Below are positions 1 through 5,643 of a stretch of DNA of 5,824 nucleotides, one piece after another (position 1 is the stretch's first letter; the number at the start of each line of letters is the position of its first letter). The stretch covers positions 1-5,824 of the forward strand of contig JAJRUY010000114.1 in NCBI GenBank assembly GCA_024277555.1, written 5' to 3'. Under the pieces are notes generated by a model. The model did not search any database. It was not told the DNA's origin and was given only the letters and a program-made list of their open reading frames with translations. A program made the translations under genes and the position numbers. This DNA comes from Gammaproteobacteria bacterium (lineage in GTDB: Bacteria > Pseudomonadota > Gammaproteobacteria > Chromatiales > Chromatiaceae).

Positions 1-2
1 AA

Positions 3-692
3 TATGTAACCAAGGGCTGGAAGCATGTGCTGCCCCACCGGGAGCGCATGGTAAACCTCAACCGCATGTCGGCCATGCTCTCACAGTTCGATATGGTGGG
101 TCTGCAGGAAGTAGATGCAGGCAGTCTGCGCAGCGGTTTTGTCGATATTACCGAGTATCTGGCGCACCGCGCCGGCTTTCCCTACTGGTACCATCAGGTC
201 AACCGCAACATCGGCGTTATTGCGCGTCACAGCAATGGCTTTCTCAGCCGCTTCCGCCCGACCAGGATTACCCATCACAAGCTGCCCGGCAGCCCCGGGC
301 GCGGCGCCATGCTGCTTGAGTTCGGCACGCATAGTGAGGCACTGCTGTTGTGCAGTGCACATCTGGCGCTGGGGCGGCGCGCCCGGAAAAAGCAGTTGAT
401 GTTTCTCGGCGAACTACTCGGGAAGCATCCACATGTGGTGCTCATGGGCGATTTCAACGCCGCCTGTGAAGCGCCGGAAATGCGCAGCTTCATCCAGACC
501 TGTGATATGAGCGAGCCAGCCTGCACCCAGCCCACTTTCCCCAGCTGGCGGCCGGTAAAGAAAATTGATCACATCCTGGTCTCCCGGAAGCTCCAGGTCG
601 TCGGCACCAAGGTGCTGGATTATCCTTTGTCTGACCATCTCCCCGTTAGCCTGGAGCTGGAGTTGCCCGACAGTGCGCGGGATGTAGCCTGA
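3..692 (+). CDS. Endonuclease/exonuclease/phosphatase family protein, 5' end outside the window
   Basis: This is a member of the EEP (DNase I/exonuclease III/synaptojanin-like) superfamily, metal-dependent phosphodiesterases. The frame is open from nt 3, so the gene begins upstream of the window. The GTG at nt 27 is probably internal, because nt 3-26 encode YVTKGWKH in the same frame. Counting from GTG27, the visible motifs are GLQEVD (residues 25-30, with Glu28 the expected Mg ligand), SAHLALG (110-116, catalytic-type His112), GDFNA (141-145), KIDHILVS (179-186) and SDHLPV (202-207, the terminal SDH). The complete catalytic set is present, so the enzyme should be active. The substrate (DNA, phospholipid or another phosphodiester) cannot be told from the sequence. 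The N-terminal part of the fold, with the conserved Asn, is off the window. About 150 nt and a separate promoter divide it from the next gene, so I do not place it in the zinc operon. Confidence 0.88.
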   Translation, partial: YVTKGWKHVLPHRERMVNLNRMSAMLSQFDMVGLQEVDAGSLRSGFVDITEYLAHRAGFPYWYHQVNRNIGVIARHSNGFLSRFRPTRITHHKLPGSPGRGAMLLEFGTHSEALLLCSAHLALGRRARKKQLMFLGELLGKHPHVVLMGDFNAACEAPEMRSFIQTCDMSEPACTQPTFPSWRPVKKIDHILVSRKLQVVGTKVLDYPLSDHLPVSLELELPDSARDVA

Positions 693-695
693 GCG

Positions 696-750
696 GATAA
701 CCCACAAGACCGTTTCTGCTCGCATCCGACCTGCAGGCCATGTGGTTATC
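696..750. repeat. Imperfect inverted repeat just after the EEP gene
   Basis: GATAACCCACA (696-706) pairs with TGTGGTTATC (741-750), giving a 10-bp stem with one bulged C and a loop of about 34 nt. It starts 3 nt after the EEP stop codon. No T-run follows the right arm, so it is not a classical intrinsic terminator. It could stabilise the mRNA 3' end or be chance. Confidence 0.3.
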
Positions 751-783
751 GAGTTTCCCGGAGGCAGGATACGGGATCATGGC

Positions 784-810
784 TTGTATGGATTCCGGGA
801 ATGCTACAAT
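784..810 (+). promoter_or_regulatory. Candidate extended -10 promoter of the zinc importer operon
   Basis: TACAAT at 805-810 matches the -10 consensus at 5 of 6 positions and is preceded by TGC (802-804), giving an extended -10 element. TTGTAT at 784-789 is a weak -35 with a short 15-bp spacer, which an extended -10 can tolerate. Transcription would start near 817, leaving a leader of about 23 nt before the ATG at 840. The -10 lies inside the Zur-box-like dyad, the usual geometry for repression. Confidence 0.5.
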
Positions 811-820
811 ACGGCATCCT
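798..820. promoter_or_regulatory. Zur-box-like operator overlapping the -10
   Basis: The 23-bp stretch contains the outer arms GGAATGC (798-804) and GCATCC (814-819) around an A/T-containing centre. Compared by eye with the 23-bp gammaproteobacterial Zur consensus as I remember it (GAAATGTTAT, then a central ATNT, then ATAACATTTC, in overlapping halves), 13 of the 22 defined positions agree, including AATG on the left and CAT on the right. Zur is the zinc-sensing Fur-family repressor that commonly controls znuABC. Its position over the -10 of a znuA-like gene supports the reading. I recalled the consensus rather than computing it, so the assignment needs a motif scan. Confidence 0.5.
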
Positions 821-839
821 TCTTGCGATCCGGATTGCA

Positions 840-1670
840 ATGCATTTTCTCCCCATTTTACTGTTGTTTTTCTCTGCACAGGCTCTGGCTACCGAAAAAC
901 CATTGGTCTTTGTCAGCGTGTTGCCACAACTCGCTATCATCAAGGGCGTTGCAGGGGATTTTGTCCAGATCGAGACCATGGTGGGCAAGGGTTTCAACCC
1001 GGCCACTTATCAGCCGTCTCCCAAACAAATCGCCCGCTTGTCAGAAGCTGCACTGTATGTGCGGGCTGGCATGCCATTCGAGCAGAGCTGGCTGCCCCGG
1101 TTCACCTCTGTCAACCCTTCCATGAGGGTTCTGGACATGCGCAAGGGGCTGGATCTGCTTCCCGCTCACGACCACCATGGCCACCATGGCGATCCACATG
1201 TCTGGACAGATCCCCTGCTGGTGAAGCATCATGCCCGGCATTTGAAAGATGCGCTGAGCGAGTTATATCCCGCAGAAAAACTCCGTTTTGAAAAAAACTA
1301 TCGCCAACTCATTACAAGGCTCGACGAGCTGAACAGAGAACTGGAAGCTGTTCTTGCGCCCCTCAAGGGACACAGCTTTTTGGTATATCACCCGGCCTGG
1401 AGCTACTTTGCCCAGCGCTACGGATTACACCAAATCGCCGTGGAACAGGACGGCAAGGAACCCAACCCCCGCACCCTGGCACAACTCATCGAAAGCGCCA
1501 GGAAAGCAAAGATCCATACCATTTTGGTGCAGCCCCAGCACAGCTCGGCAACGGCGAAGGTGCTGGCCAACGCCATTGGCGCCCAACTGCTGGAGATGGA
1601 CCCTCTAGACCCGGACTTTTTTTCCGCACTGCGCAAGCTGGCAGCGGTACTGGCAAGGCAGGCATCATGA
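840..1670 (+). CDS. znuA: Zinc/manganese-type ABC transporter substrate-binding protein (ZnuA-like)
   Basis: This is the periplasmic metal-binding component (cluster A-I, ZnuA/TroA family) of the ABC importer encoded by the next two genes. I chose ATG 840 (276 aa), which gives a textbook signal peptide: MHFLPILLLFF and a predicted cleavage after AQALA before TEKP. ATG 801, 13 codons upstream, lies inside the putative promoter and operator and has no spaced Shine-Dalgarno. GGA at 832-834 is a weak ribosome binding site for ATG 840. In numbering from 840, a short His-rich loop PAHDHHGHHGDPH (108-120) precedes the expected ligand His120 (DPHVWTDP). His184 lies in VYHPAW, and EMDPLD (252-257) supplies the C-terminal acid. 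Oddity: the first ligand motif, NPHTYEP-like in many relatives, reads NPATYQP here, with Ala55 in place of His. QPQH (231-234) also replaces the common EPQF. Metal specificity is inferred from family, operator and His loop. ATGA overlap couples it to the ATPase gene. Confidence 0.88.
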   Translation: MHFLPILLLFFSAQALATEKPLVFVSVLPQLAIIKGVAGDFVQIETMVGKGFNPATYQPSPKQIARLSEAALYVRAGMPFEQSWLPRFTSVNPSMRVLDMRKGLDLLPAHDHHGHHGDPHVWTDPLLVKHHARHLKDALSELYPAEKLRFEKNYRQLITRLDELNRELEAVLAPLKGHSFLVYHPAWSYFAQRYGLHQIAVEQDGKEPNPRTLAQLIESARKAKIHTILVQPQHSSATAKVLANAIGAQLLEMDPLDPDFFSALRKLAAVLARQAS

Positions 1671-2395
1671 CCGGCAACGCCATCGAGATACAGGAAGTTT
1701 CCTTTTCCTATGGCAAGGAGCCGGTTCTTGATCATGTCAGCCTGGACGTGCCCGAGCGGGAGTTCCTGGGCATTGTCGGCCCCAATGCCGGGGGCAAAAG
1801 CACTCTGCTGAAGATCATTCTCGGGCTGCTCAAACCACAGCATGGCGAGGTGCATGTACTGGGCACCACCCCCATCCGGGCACAACGCAGTCTGGGTTAT
1901 GTTCCTCAGTACCCGGAATTTGCCAGGGACTTTCCCGTTACCGTAGAACAGGTGGTGTTAATGGGGCGGCTGGGACAGGGGCGGATCATTGGTGGCTACA
2001 GCCGCAAAGACCGGGAAATCAGCCAACGGGTAATGGCGGAAACGGAGATTCTGGATCTGGCGCAACGCCGTATCGGACAGCTTTCCGGAGGGCAGTTGCA
2101 ACGCACCCTGGTGGCAAGAGCGCTGGCCTGCGAGCCGCGCATTCTGCTGCTGGACGAACCCACGGCCAATATCGACATGCGGGTGGAAAATGAATTATTC
2201 GATCTGCTGAAAACCCTCAACCAGCGCATCACCATTCTGGTGGTGTCCCATGACATCGCCTTCATCTCCGGCTATGTACACCGGGTTGCCTGCCTCAACC
2301 GCACCCTGATTTGTCACCGCACGGAGAACATCGATGGCCAGGTAATTCAGCAGCTGTATGACGGGGATGTGCGCATGGTGGCGCACAAACACTGA
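1667..2395 (+). CDS. znuC: Metal ABC transporter ATP-binding protein (ZnuC-like)
   Basis: This cytoplasmic ATPase powers metal uptake through the adjacent permease. At 242 aa it has the usual length for the family, with every ABC motif in order: Walker A GPNAGGKST (38-46), Q-loop Gln81 in YVPQ, signature LSGGQ (139-143), Walker B ILLLDEP (159-165, catalytic Glu164), D-loop around ANID (167-170) and H-loop His195 in VVSHD. The VTVEQVVLMGRLGQ stretch after the Q-loop is typical of Zn/Mn ATPases. The ATG overlaps the znuA stop (ATGA), and CAAGGCAGG just upstream provides a Shine-Dalgarno-like sequence. The start is therefore well supported. ZnuC and the Mn-type ATPases (MntB/SitB) are too alike to separate by eye; zinc is favoured by the context. 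Confidence 0.92.
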   Translation: MTGNAIEIQEVSFSYGKEPVLDHVSLDVPEREFLGIVGPNAGGKSTLLKIILGLLKPQHGEVHVLGTTPIRAQRSLGYVPQYPEFARDFPVTVEQVVLMGRLGQGRIIGGYSRKDREISQRVMAETEILDLAQRRIGQLSGGQLQRTLVARALACEPRILLLDEPTANIDMRVENELFDLLKTLNQRITILVVSHDIAFISGYVHRVACLNRTLICHRTENIDGQVIQQLYDGDVRMVAHKH

Positions 2396-3222
2396 TGGAT
2401 GCCTTTTTCCAATACGGCTTCTTGCAAACCGCCCTGCTCGCCGGGCTGCTGGCCAGCATCGGCTGTGGCATCATGGGCAGCTATGTAGTGGTAAAGCGCA
2501 TCGGCTATATGGCCGGCGGCATCTCCCACAGTGTATTGGCGGGCATGGGAGCAGCCCTGTTCTTTGGCTTTTCCCCCATGCAGGGCGCCTTGCTCGCCGC
2601 CCTGTTCGCTGCCCTGCTCATTGGCTGGATCAAAATGCGCTGGCAAGCCCAGGAGGACACCCTCATTGGCGCCATGTGGGCTATCGGCATGTCCATAGGC
2701 ATCCTGTTCATTTCCCGCACCCCAGGTTACAGCACGGATTTGATGAGCTATCTGTTTGGCAATATCCTGCTGGTTTCCACCACCCAGCTATGGGAAATGG
2801 CGGCGCTGAACATCCTGGTCACCGGCATGGTGCTGGCCTTCTACCGCCAGTTCCTGGCAGTGTCTTTCGATGAAGAATTCGCCCGGTTGCGCGGGGTGCC
2901 GGTCAATTTTTTCTATTTGCTGTTCCTGTGCTTGGTGGCATTGACGGTAGTGTTGCTGGTGCAGGTGGTGGGGTTGATTCTGGTCATCGCCCTGCTGACC
3001 CTGCCCGCCGCCATCGCCGGTCATTATGTGCATACCCTGGGGCGCATGATGTTTCTCGCCAGCCTGCTGGGCATGGTCTTCACCACCTTCGGCATCTGGC
3101 TGTCCTATGTTCTGGATATGCCCACGGGAGCCATCATCATCCTGGTCGCCGGTGGCAGCTTCATCCTCTCCGCCGTTTTCAGCCAATGGTGGCAACATCG
3201 GGCACAGGCCGCAGAATCATGA
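2395..3222 (+). CDS. znuB: Metal ABC transporter permease (ZnuB-like)
   Basis: This inner-membrane channel subunit of the Zn/Mn importer (ABC-3 family) has 275 aa, the normal family size. Seven to nine hydrophobic segments are visible, approximately at residues 12-32, 48-58, 62-78, 90-107, 113-128, 134-150, 172-205, 218-238 and 245-264. Family landmarks are RIGYMAGGISHSVLAGMG (35-52), the cytoplasmic stretch SFDEEFARLRGVP (157-169) expected to contact the ATPase, and VGLILVIALLTLPAAIAG (192-209). The start codon shares one base with the znuC stop (TGATG) and no good Shine-Dalgarno precedes it, which suggests termination-reinitiation. Its stop overlaps the next gene by ATGA. Confidence 0.92.
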   Translation: MDAFFQYGFLQTALLAGLLASIGCGIMGSYVVVKRIGYMAGGISHSVLAGMGAALFFGFSPMQGALLAALFAALLIGWIKMRWQAQEDTLIGAMWAIGMSIGILFISRTPGYSTDLMSYLFGNILLVSTTQLWEMAALNILVTGMVLAFYRQFLAVSFDEEFARLRGVPVNFFYLLFLCLVALTVVLLVQVVGLILVIALLTLPAAIAGHYVHTLGRMMFLASLLGMVFTTFGIWLSYVLDMPTGAIIILVAGGSFILSAVFSQWWQHRAQAAES

Positions 3223-3449
3223 AGCGCCTGCTCATCGCCATGGTGCGCGGCTACCAGCTACTGATCAGCCCCTTTTTGGGACAGAACTGCCGTTATATGC
3301 CCAGCTGCTCCGCCTATACCATCGAGGCCATGGAAAAACACGGGCCGCTGAAAGGCATCTGGATGGGGCTGAAGCGAGTGGGTCGCTGCCACCCCTTTCG
3401 CGAAGGGGGCTATGATCCTGTGCCGGATACTGATAAAAAGAAGGACTGA
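3219..3449 (+). CDS. yidD: Membrane protein insertion efficiency factor YidD
   Basis: This 76-aa protein is recognised by the two YidD signatures: CRYMPSCSAY (24-33), preceded by LISPFLGQN (15-23), and GRCHPFREGGYDPVP (55-69). The cysteines are Cys24, Cys30 and Cys57. YidD is a small inner-membrane-associated protein with an amphipathic N-terminal helix (MKRLLIAMVRGYQLLIS here). It helps YidC/Sec-dependent insertion of membrane proteins. The start at 3219 gives the canonical N-terminus and an ATGA overlap with znuB. The frame is open further upstream to 2928, but that part is antiphase reading of znuB. The location is unusual: yidD normally sits between rnpA and yidC near dnaA, whereas here it is the fourth gene of a metal-uptake operon. 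It may be the only copy, moved, or a second copy. Confidence 0.95.
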   Translation: MKRLLIAMVRGYQLLISPFLGQNCRYMPSCSAYTIEAMEKHGPLKGIWMGLKRVGRCHPFREGGYDPVPDTDKKKD

Positions 3450-4507
3450 TGCCCGATCCTATTTTCCAAAGCGAGGAACACTACCGGGCGGCATTCATCG
3501 CCGGCCTGGAGCGCCTATTGCACACGGATCAACTGGGAGTCTTTGTCATGGTACTGGCAAACAGCATTTATGACCCGCAGATTCATACCATTCTTGGCGA
3601 CAAACTGAAGCAACGCTTTGCTATATTGTCACAGCAGGTGCGCAACCTACTCACCCAGGGCCGCTCCCTGGAATATGCAGACGACGATGTCCCGGTTTTC
3701 CTCAAGCTCATGGCCATTGGCCTGGAAGACCTTCAGGACACCCTGTTCCGCCGAGCCGAGCCCTGGGAAGTACAGTTCAATCATCTGCGCGCCTTTCGCC
3801 CTGCACGCATGAGCGACATGGTCATCACCAGCCTGCGGGCACCATTTGACACTGACGGCTTTCATTTCAACAAGGATTTCCTGCGCCAGGAAATCATCTG
3901 GGAAGGTTCGCTGCTGGGCGATCATTGCCGCCTGCTGTACAACAAGTTCCCCTTTGCCCCTCTGCATGGGCTGCTGGTCATCGAGCCGGAGAAAAACCAT
4001 CCCCAGTATCTCGAAAAAAACACCCATGAGCACTATTGGCAATTGCTGGAGCTGCTGGGAAAAACCTTGCCGGATTGCGGTTTTGGCTACAATGCACGCG
4101 GCGCCTGCTCCTCCATCAATCACCTGCATGTGCAGATGTACGCCGGAAAAACCGGCGGCTACCCCATCGAACAACCGCAATGGCGGCACAATGGCGGCGG
4201 ACAGGATTACCCCCTGCAGGTGGAATGTTTCAACACGGCAACAGAATCATGGCGGCATATCGAACAACTGCACCAGCAGAACCAGGCCTACAACCTGCTC
4301 TACCGACCCGGAAAAATCTATGTGATCCGGCGCGCCATGCAGGGCAGTTACAGACAAAAAAACAGACTTGGTGGATTTGCCTGGGCGGAAACCTGCGGCT
4401 CCATCACCACCTTCAACAGGGAAATCTTCAAACAACTCGATGCCGCTGAAATCATGGCGGAACTGGCGGAGCTGCGTCTGGATGACAGCTTAATCAGAAG
4501 CTCCTGA
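3449..4507 (+). CDS. HIT-superfamily protein, GalT/Ap4A-phosphorylase-like, function unknown
   Basis: This 352-aa protein is probably cytoplasmic, with no signal peptide or membrane segment. The middle and C-terminal part resembles the HIT superfamily branch of GalT, Ap4A phosphorylase and GDP-hexose phosphorylase (VTC2/GDPGP1). The visible pieces are YNKFPFAPLHGLLVIEP (164-180), the beta-hairpin that precedes the active site, HP at 184-185, and SSINHLHVQMY (221-231). The last holds the HxHxQ motif His225-Leu-His227-Val-Gln229, in which His227 would be the nucleotidylated residue. The first ~120 residues are helical-looking and unrecognised. A nucleoside diphosphate-sugar or dinucleotide polyphosphate substrate is an inference from the fold. 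The start codon shares a base with the yidD stop (TGATG), with AAGGA at 3441-3445 close upstream as Shine-Dalgarno. It is the last gene of the block, so co-expression with the zinc importer is expected. Confidence 0.7.
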   Translation: MPDPIFQSEEHYRAAFIAGLERLLHTDQLGVFVMVLANSIYDPQIHTILGDKLKQRFAILSQQVRNLLTQGRSLEYADDDVPVFLKLMAIGLEDLQDTLFRRAEPWEVQFNHLRAFRPARMSDMVITSLRAPFDTDGFHFNKDFLRQEIIWEGSLLGDHCRLLYNKFPFAPLHGLLVIEPEKNHPQYLEKNTHEHYWQLLELLGKTLPDCGFGYNARGACSSINHLHVQMYAGKTGGYPIEQPQWRHNGGGQDYPLQVECFNTATESWRHIEQLHQQNQAYNLLYRPGKIYVIRRAMQGSYRQKNRLGGFAWAETCGSITTFNREIFKQLDAAEIMAELAELRLDDSLIRSS

Positions 4508-4561
4508 GGACACCTTGTAGTATATTATCCTGGATTGAAATCATTCGTTATGAGGCCAGAT
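4508..4561 (+). promoter_or_regulatory. 54-nt spacer, possible rubrerythrin promoter and ribosome binding site
   Basis: This is the only gap of more than a few bases between 840 and 5490. It holds an A/T-rich island, TATATTAT (4521-4528), in which TATATT and TATTAT each match the -10 consensus at 5 of 6 positions. I see no convincing -35 at 15-19 bp. GAGG at 4552-4555 is a good Shine-Dalgarno, 6 nt before the ATG at 4562. No hairpin plus T-run closes the upstream block, so read-through is possible. Confidence 0.3.
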
Positions 4562-5140
4562 ATGAGCAAAAGCATCAAAGGCACCAAGACCGAAAAAAAC
4601 CTGCTGAAGGCATTTGCCGGAGAATCCCAGGCGCGCAATCGCTACACCTATTACGCGGGCATCGCCCGCAAGGAAGGGCTGGTGCAGATTTCCGCCATCT
4701 TTGAAGAAACCGCCAACCAGGAAAAAGAACATGCCAAGCGCTTCTTCAAGTTTCTCGAAGGCGGCGATGTGGAAATCACCGAGGCCTTCCCCGCCGGCTC
4801 CCTGGGTAACACCCTGGAAAATCTGCGCGCTGCTGCTGCCGGGGAAGAGCATGAATGGTCGGACATGTACCCAGCCATGGCCAAAACCGCCAGGGAAGAA
4901 GGCTTCGAGGAAATCGCCCTGGCCTACGAGGCCATTTCCGTGGCCGAAAAACAGCACGAAAAGCGCTATCGGGATCTGGCCGACAACCTGGAGGCCGGCC
5001 GTGTATTCAAACGCAATGGCAAGGTGGTCTGGCGCTGCCGCAACTGCGGCTATCTCCATGAAGGAGAAGAAGCCCCCGGTCTGTGCCCTGCCTGCCTGCA
5101 CCCCCAGGCCCATTTCGAGCTGCTGGGCGAAAACTGGTGA
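4562..5140 (+). CDS. rbr: Rubrerythrin
   Basis: This 192-aa, full-length classical rubrerythrin is a cytoplasmic non-haem iron peroxidase that reduces hydrogen peroxide to water with electrons from NAD(P)H via rubredoxin-type partners. The N-terminal ferritin-like four-helix domain carries the di-iron ligands Glu21 (GESQARNRY), Glu54 and His57 (ETANQEKEHAKR), Glu95 and Glu98 (GEEHEW), and Glu129 and His132 (AEKQHEKRY). The C-terminal rubredoxin-like domain has two CxxC knuckles, Cys159/Cys162 (WRCRNCGYLHEG) and Cys175/Cys178 (LCPACLHPQAHFELLG). Both match the Desulfovibrio type closely, so all metal ligands are intact. ATG 4562 gives the usual N-terminus and a well-spaced Shine-Dalgarno; in-frame ATG 4550 and TTG 4535 are less likely. 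It overlaps the next gene by GTGA. Its presence points to life with low or fluctuating oxygen. Confidence 0.97.
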   Translation: MSKSIKGTKTEKNLLKAFAGESQARNRYTYYAGIARKEGLVQISAIFEETANQEKEHAKRFFKFLEGGDVEITEAFPAGSLGNTLENLRAAAAGEEHEWSDMYPAMAKTAREEGFEEIALAYEAISVAEKQHEKRYRDLADNLEAGRVFKRNGKVVWRCRNCGYLHEGEEAPGLCPACLHPQAHFELLGENW

Positions 5141-5490
5141 GCGAACCCCTGCAGGAGCTTAGCGATCGGCTGCTGCGCTTTGCCCAGGAAAGAGACTGGG
5201 AGCAGTTCCATTCACCCAAGAACCTGAGCATGGCGCTGGCCGGCGAGGCCGGTGAACTGCTGGAGCATTTCCAGTGGCTCACCGAAGAACAATGCCAGCA
5301 CCTCGACGCAGACAAGAAAGAGGCCGTGGCCCTGGAAATGGCCGATATCTTCATCTACCTGGTGCGCCTGGCCGAACGCCTGGACATCAACCTGCTCGAT
5401 GCCGCCTGGAAAAAGGTCGCCATCAATGAAAAGCGTTATCCCGTGGAGCAGGTCAAAGGCGATGCGCGGCGGGCGGAAGAATACTCCTGA
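5137..5490 (+). CDS. MazG-fold nucleotide pyrophosphohydrolase (dCTP pyrophosphatase/DCTPP1-like)
   Basis: This enzyme of the all-alpha NTP-pyrophosphatase superfamily hydrolyses (d)NTPs to the monophosphate and pyrophosphate. The 117-aa protein strongly resembles the DCTPP1/RS21-C6 group: ERDWEQFHSPKNL (18-30), then GEAGELLEHFQW (36-47) with metal ligands Glu37 and Glu40, then LEMADIFIYLVRLAER (66-81) with Glu67 and Asp70, and the C-terminal INEKRYPVE (96-104). By homology the preferred substrates would be dCTP and modified cytosine deoxynucleotides, which is inferred rather than visible. The GTG start at 5137 overlaps the rubrerythrin stop (GTGA) and gives the expected N-terminus. The frame stays open upstream into rubrerythrin, but that part is not conserved-looking. 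Translational coupling to rubrerythrin implies co-expression. No terminator hairpin is evident after the stop. Confidence 0.9.
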   Translation: MSEPLQELSDRLLRFAQERDWEQFHSPKNLSMALAGEAGELLEHFQWLTEEQCQHLDADKKEAVALEMADIFIYLVRLAERLDINLLDAAWKKVAINEKRYPVEQVKGDARRAEEYS

Positions 5491-5534
5491 TTGCGCAAGG
5501 TCAAGATCTGCAAAAATAGACCGCATTATTCCGC

Positions 5535-5562
5535 TTTATTTCCAGGGAAAACAGGCTATATT
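5535..5562 (+). promoter_or_regulatory. Weak candidate promoter with an operator-like spacer
   Basis: TATATT (5557-5562) matches the -10 at 5 of 6 positions and lies 16 bp after TTTATT (5535-5540), a poor -35 (3 of 6). The quasi-palindrome TTTCCAGGGAAA (5539-5550) fills the spacer, where a regulator could block polymerase. A transcript from here would have a leader of about 250 nt before the gene at 5818. Confidence 0.25.
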
Positions 5563-5643
5563 AAGAACAGGTCAGACAAAGAGCCGGTGATGCTTGCCTT
5601 TCCCTGAAAGCTGCCGGATTCAATAGTTAGCATTCCAGGGAAA
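5539..5643. repeat. Three related TTCCAGGGAAA-type sites
   Basis: TTCCAGGGAAA occurs exactly at 5540-5550 and again at 5633-5643. An inverted near-copy, TTTCCCTGAAA (5599-5609), differs from it at one position when complemented. Each is itself a quasi-palindrome of the form TTTCC-NN-GGAAA. The middle copy can pair through 8 bases (TTTCCCTG with CAGGGAAA) with either flanking copy, giving two mutually exclusive hairpins. They could be repeated operator sites or a leader-RNA structure; I do not recognise the regulator. Confidence 0.5.

Noticed and set aside
784..820. Fur (iron) box instead of Zur
   Set aside because: The centre and arms fit the AATG...CAT Zur pattern better than GATAATGATAATCATTATC, and the regulated genes are a zinc-type importer. 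Fur cannot be fully excluded.
801..839. Upstream ATG start for the znuA-like gene
   Set aside because: It lies within the promoter and Zur-like dyad, GGGA directly abuts it with no spacing, and the 13 extra residues would spoil a normal signal peptide. It remains possible.
740..1291. 183-aa plus-strand frame overlapping the znuA region
   Set aside because: It is a Cys/Arg/Pro-rich shadow of the signal peptide-bearing znuA frame, with no family resemblance.
2928..3218. N-terminal extension of yidD (173-aa frame)
   Set aside because: It runs through znuB in another frame. YidD proteins begin near the MKRLLIAMVRGYQ sequence, and the ATGA overlap gives the natural start.
4487..4502. Hairpin AGCTT-AATCAG-AAGCT as a terminator of the five-gene block
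   Set aside because: The stem is only 5 bp, lies within the last codons, and no T-run follows.
4535..4561. TTG 4535 or ATG 4550 as the rubrerythrin start
   Set aside because: The GAGG Shine-Dalgarno at 4552-4555 is correctly spaced only for ATG 4562, and the family starts there.
3647..5113. Long minus-strand open frames (3647-4189 and 4541-5113)
   Set aside because: They are opposite strongly supported genes, have Gly/Phe/Gln-rich compositions typical of antisense reading, and show no recognisable motif.
5083..5136. Upstream start for the MazG-like gene inside rubrerythrin
   Set aside because: The extra residues are a frame-shifted reading of the rubrerythrin rubredoxin domain. The GTG at 5137 gives the normal family N-terminus.
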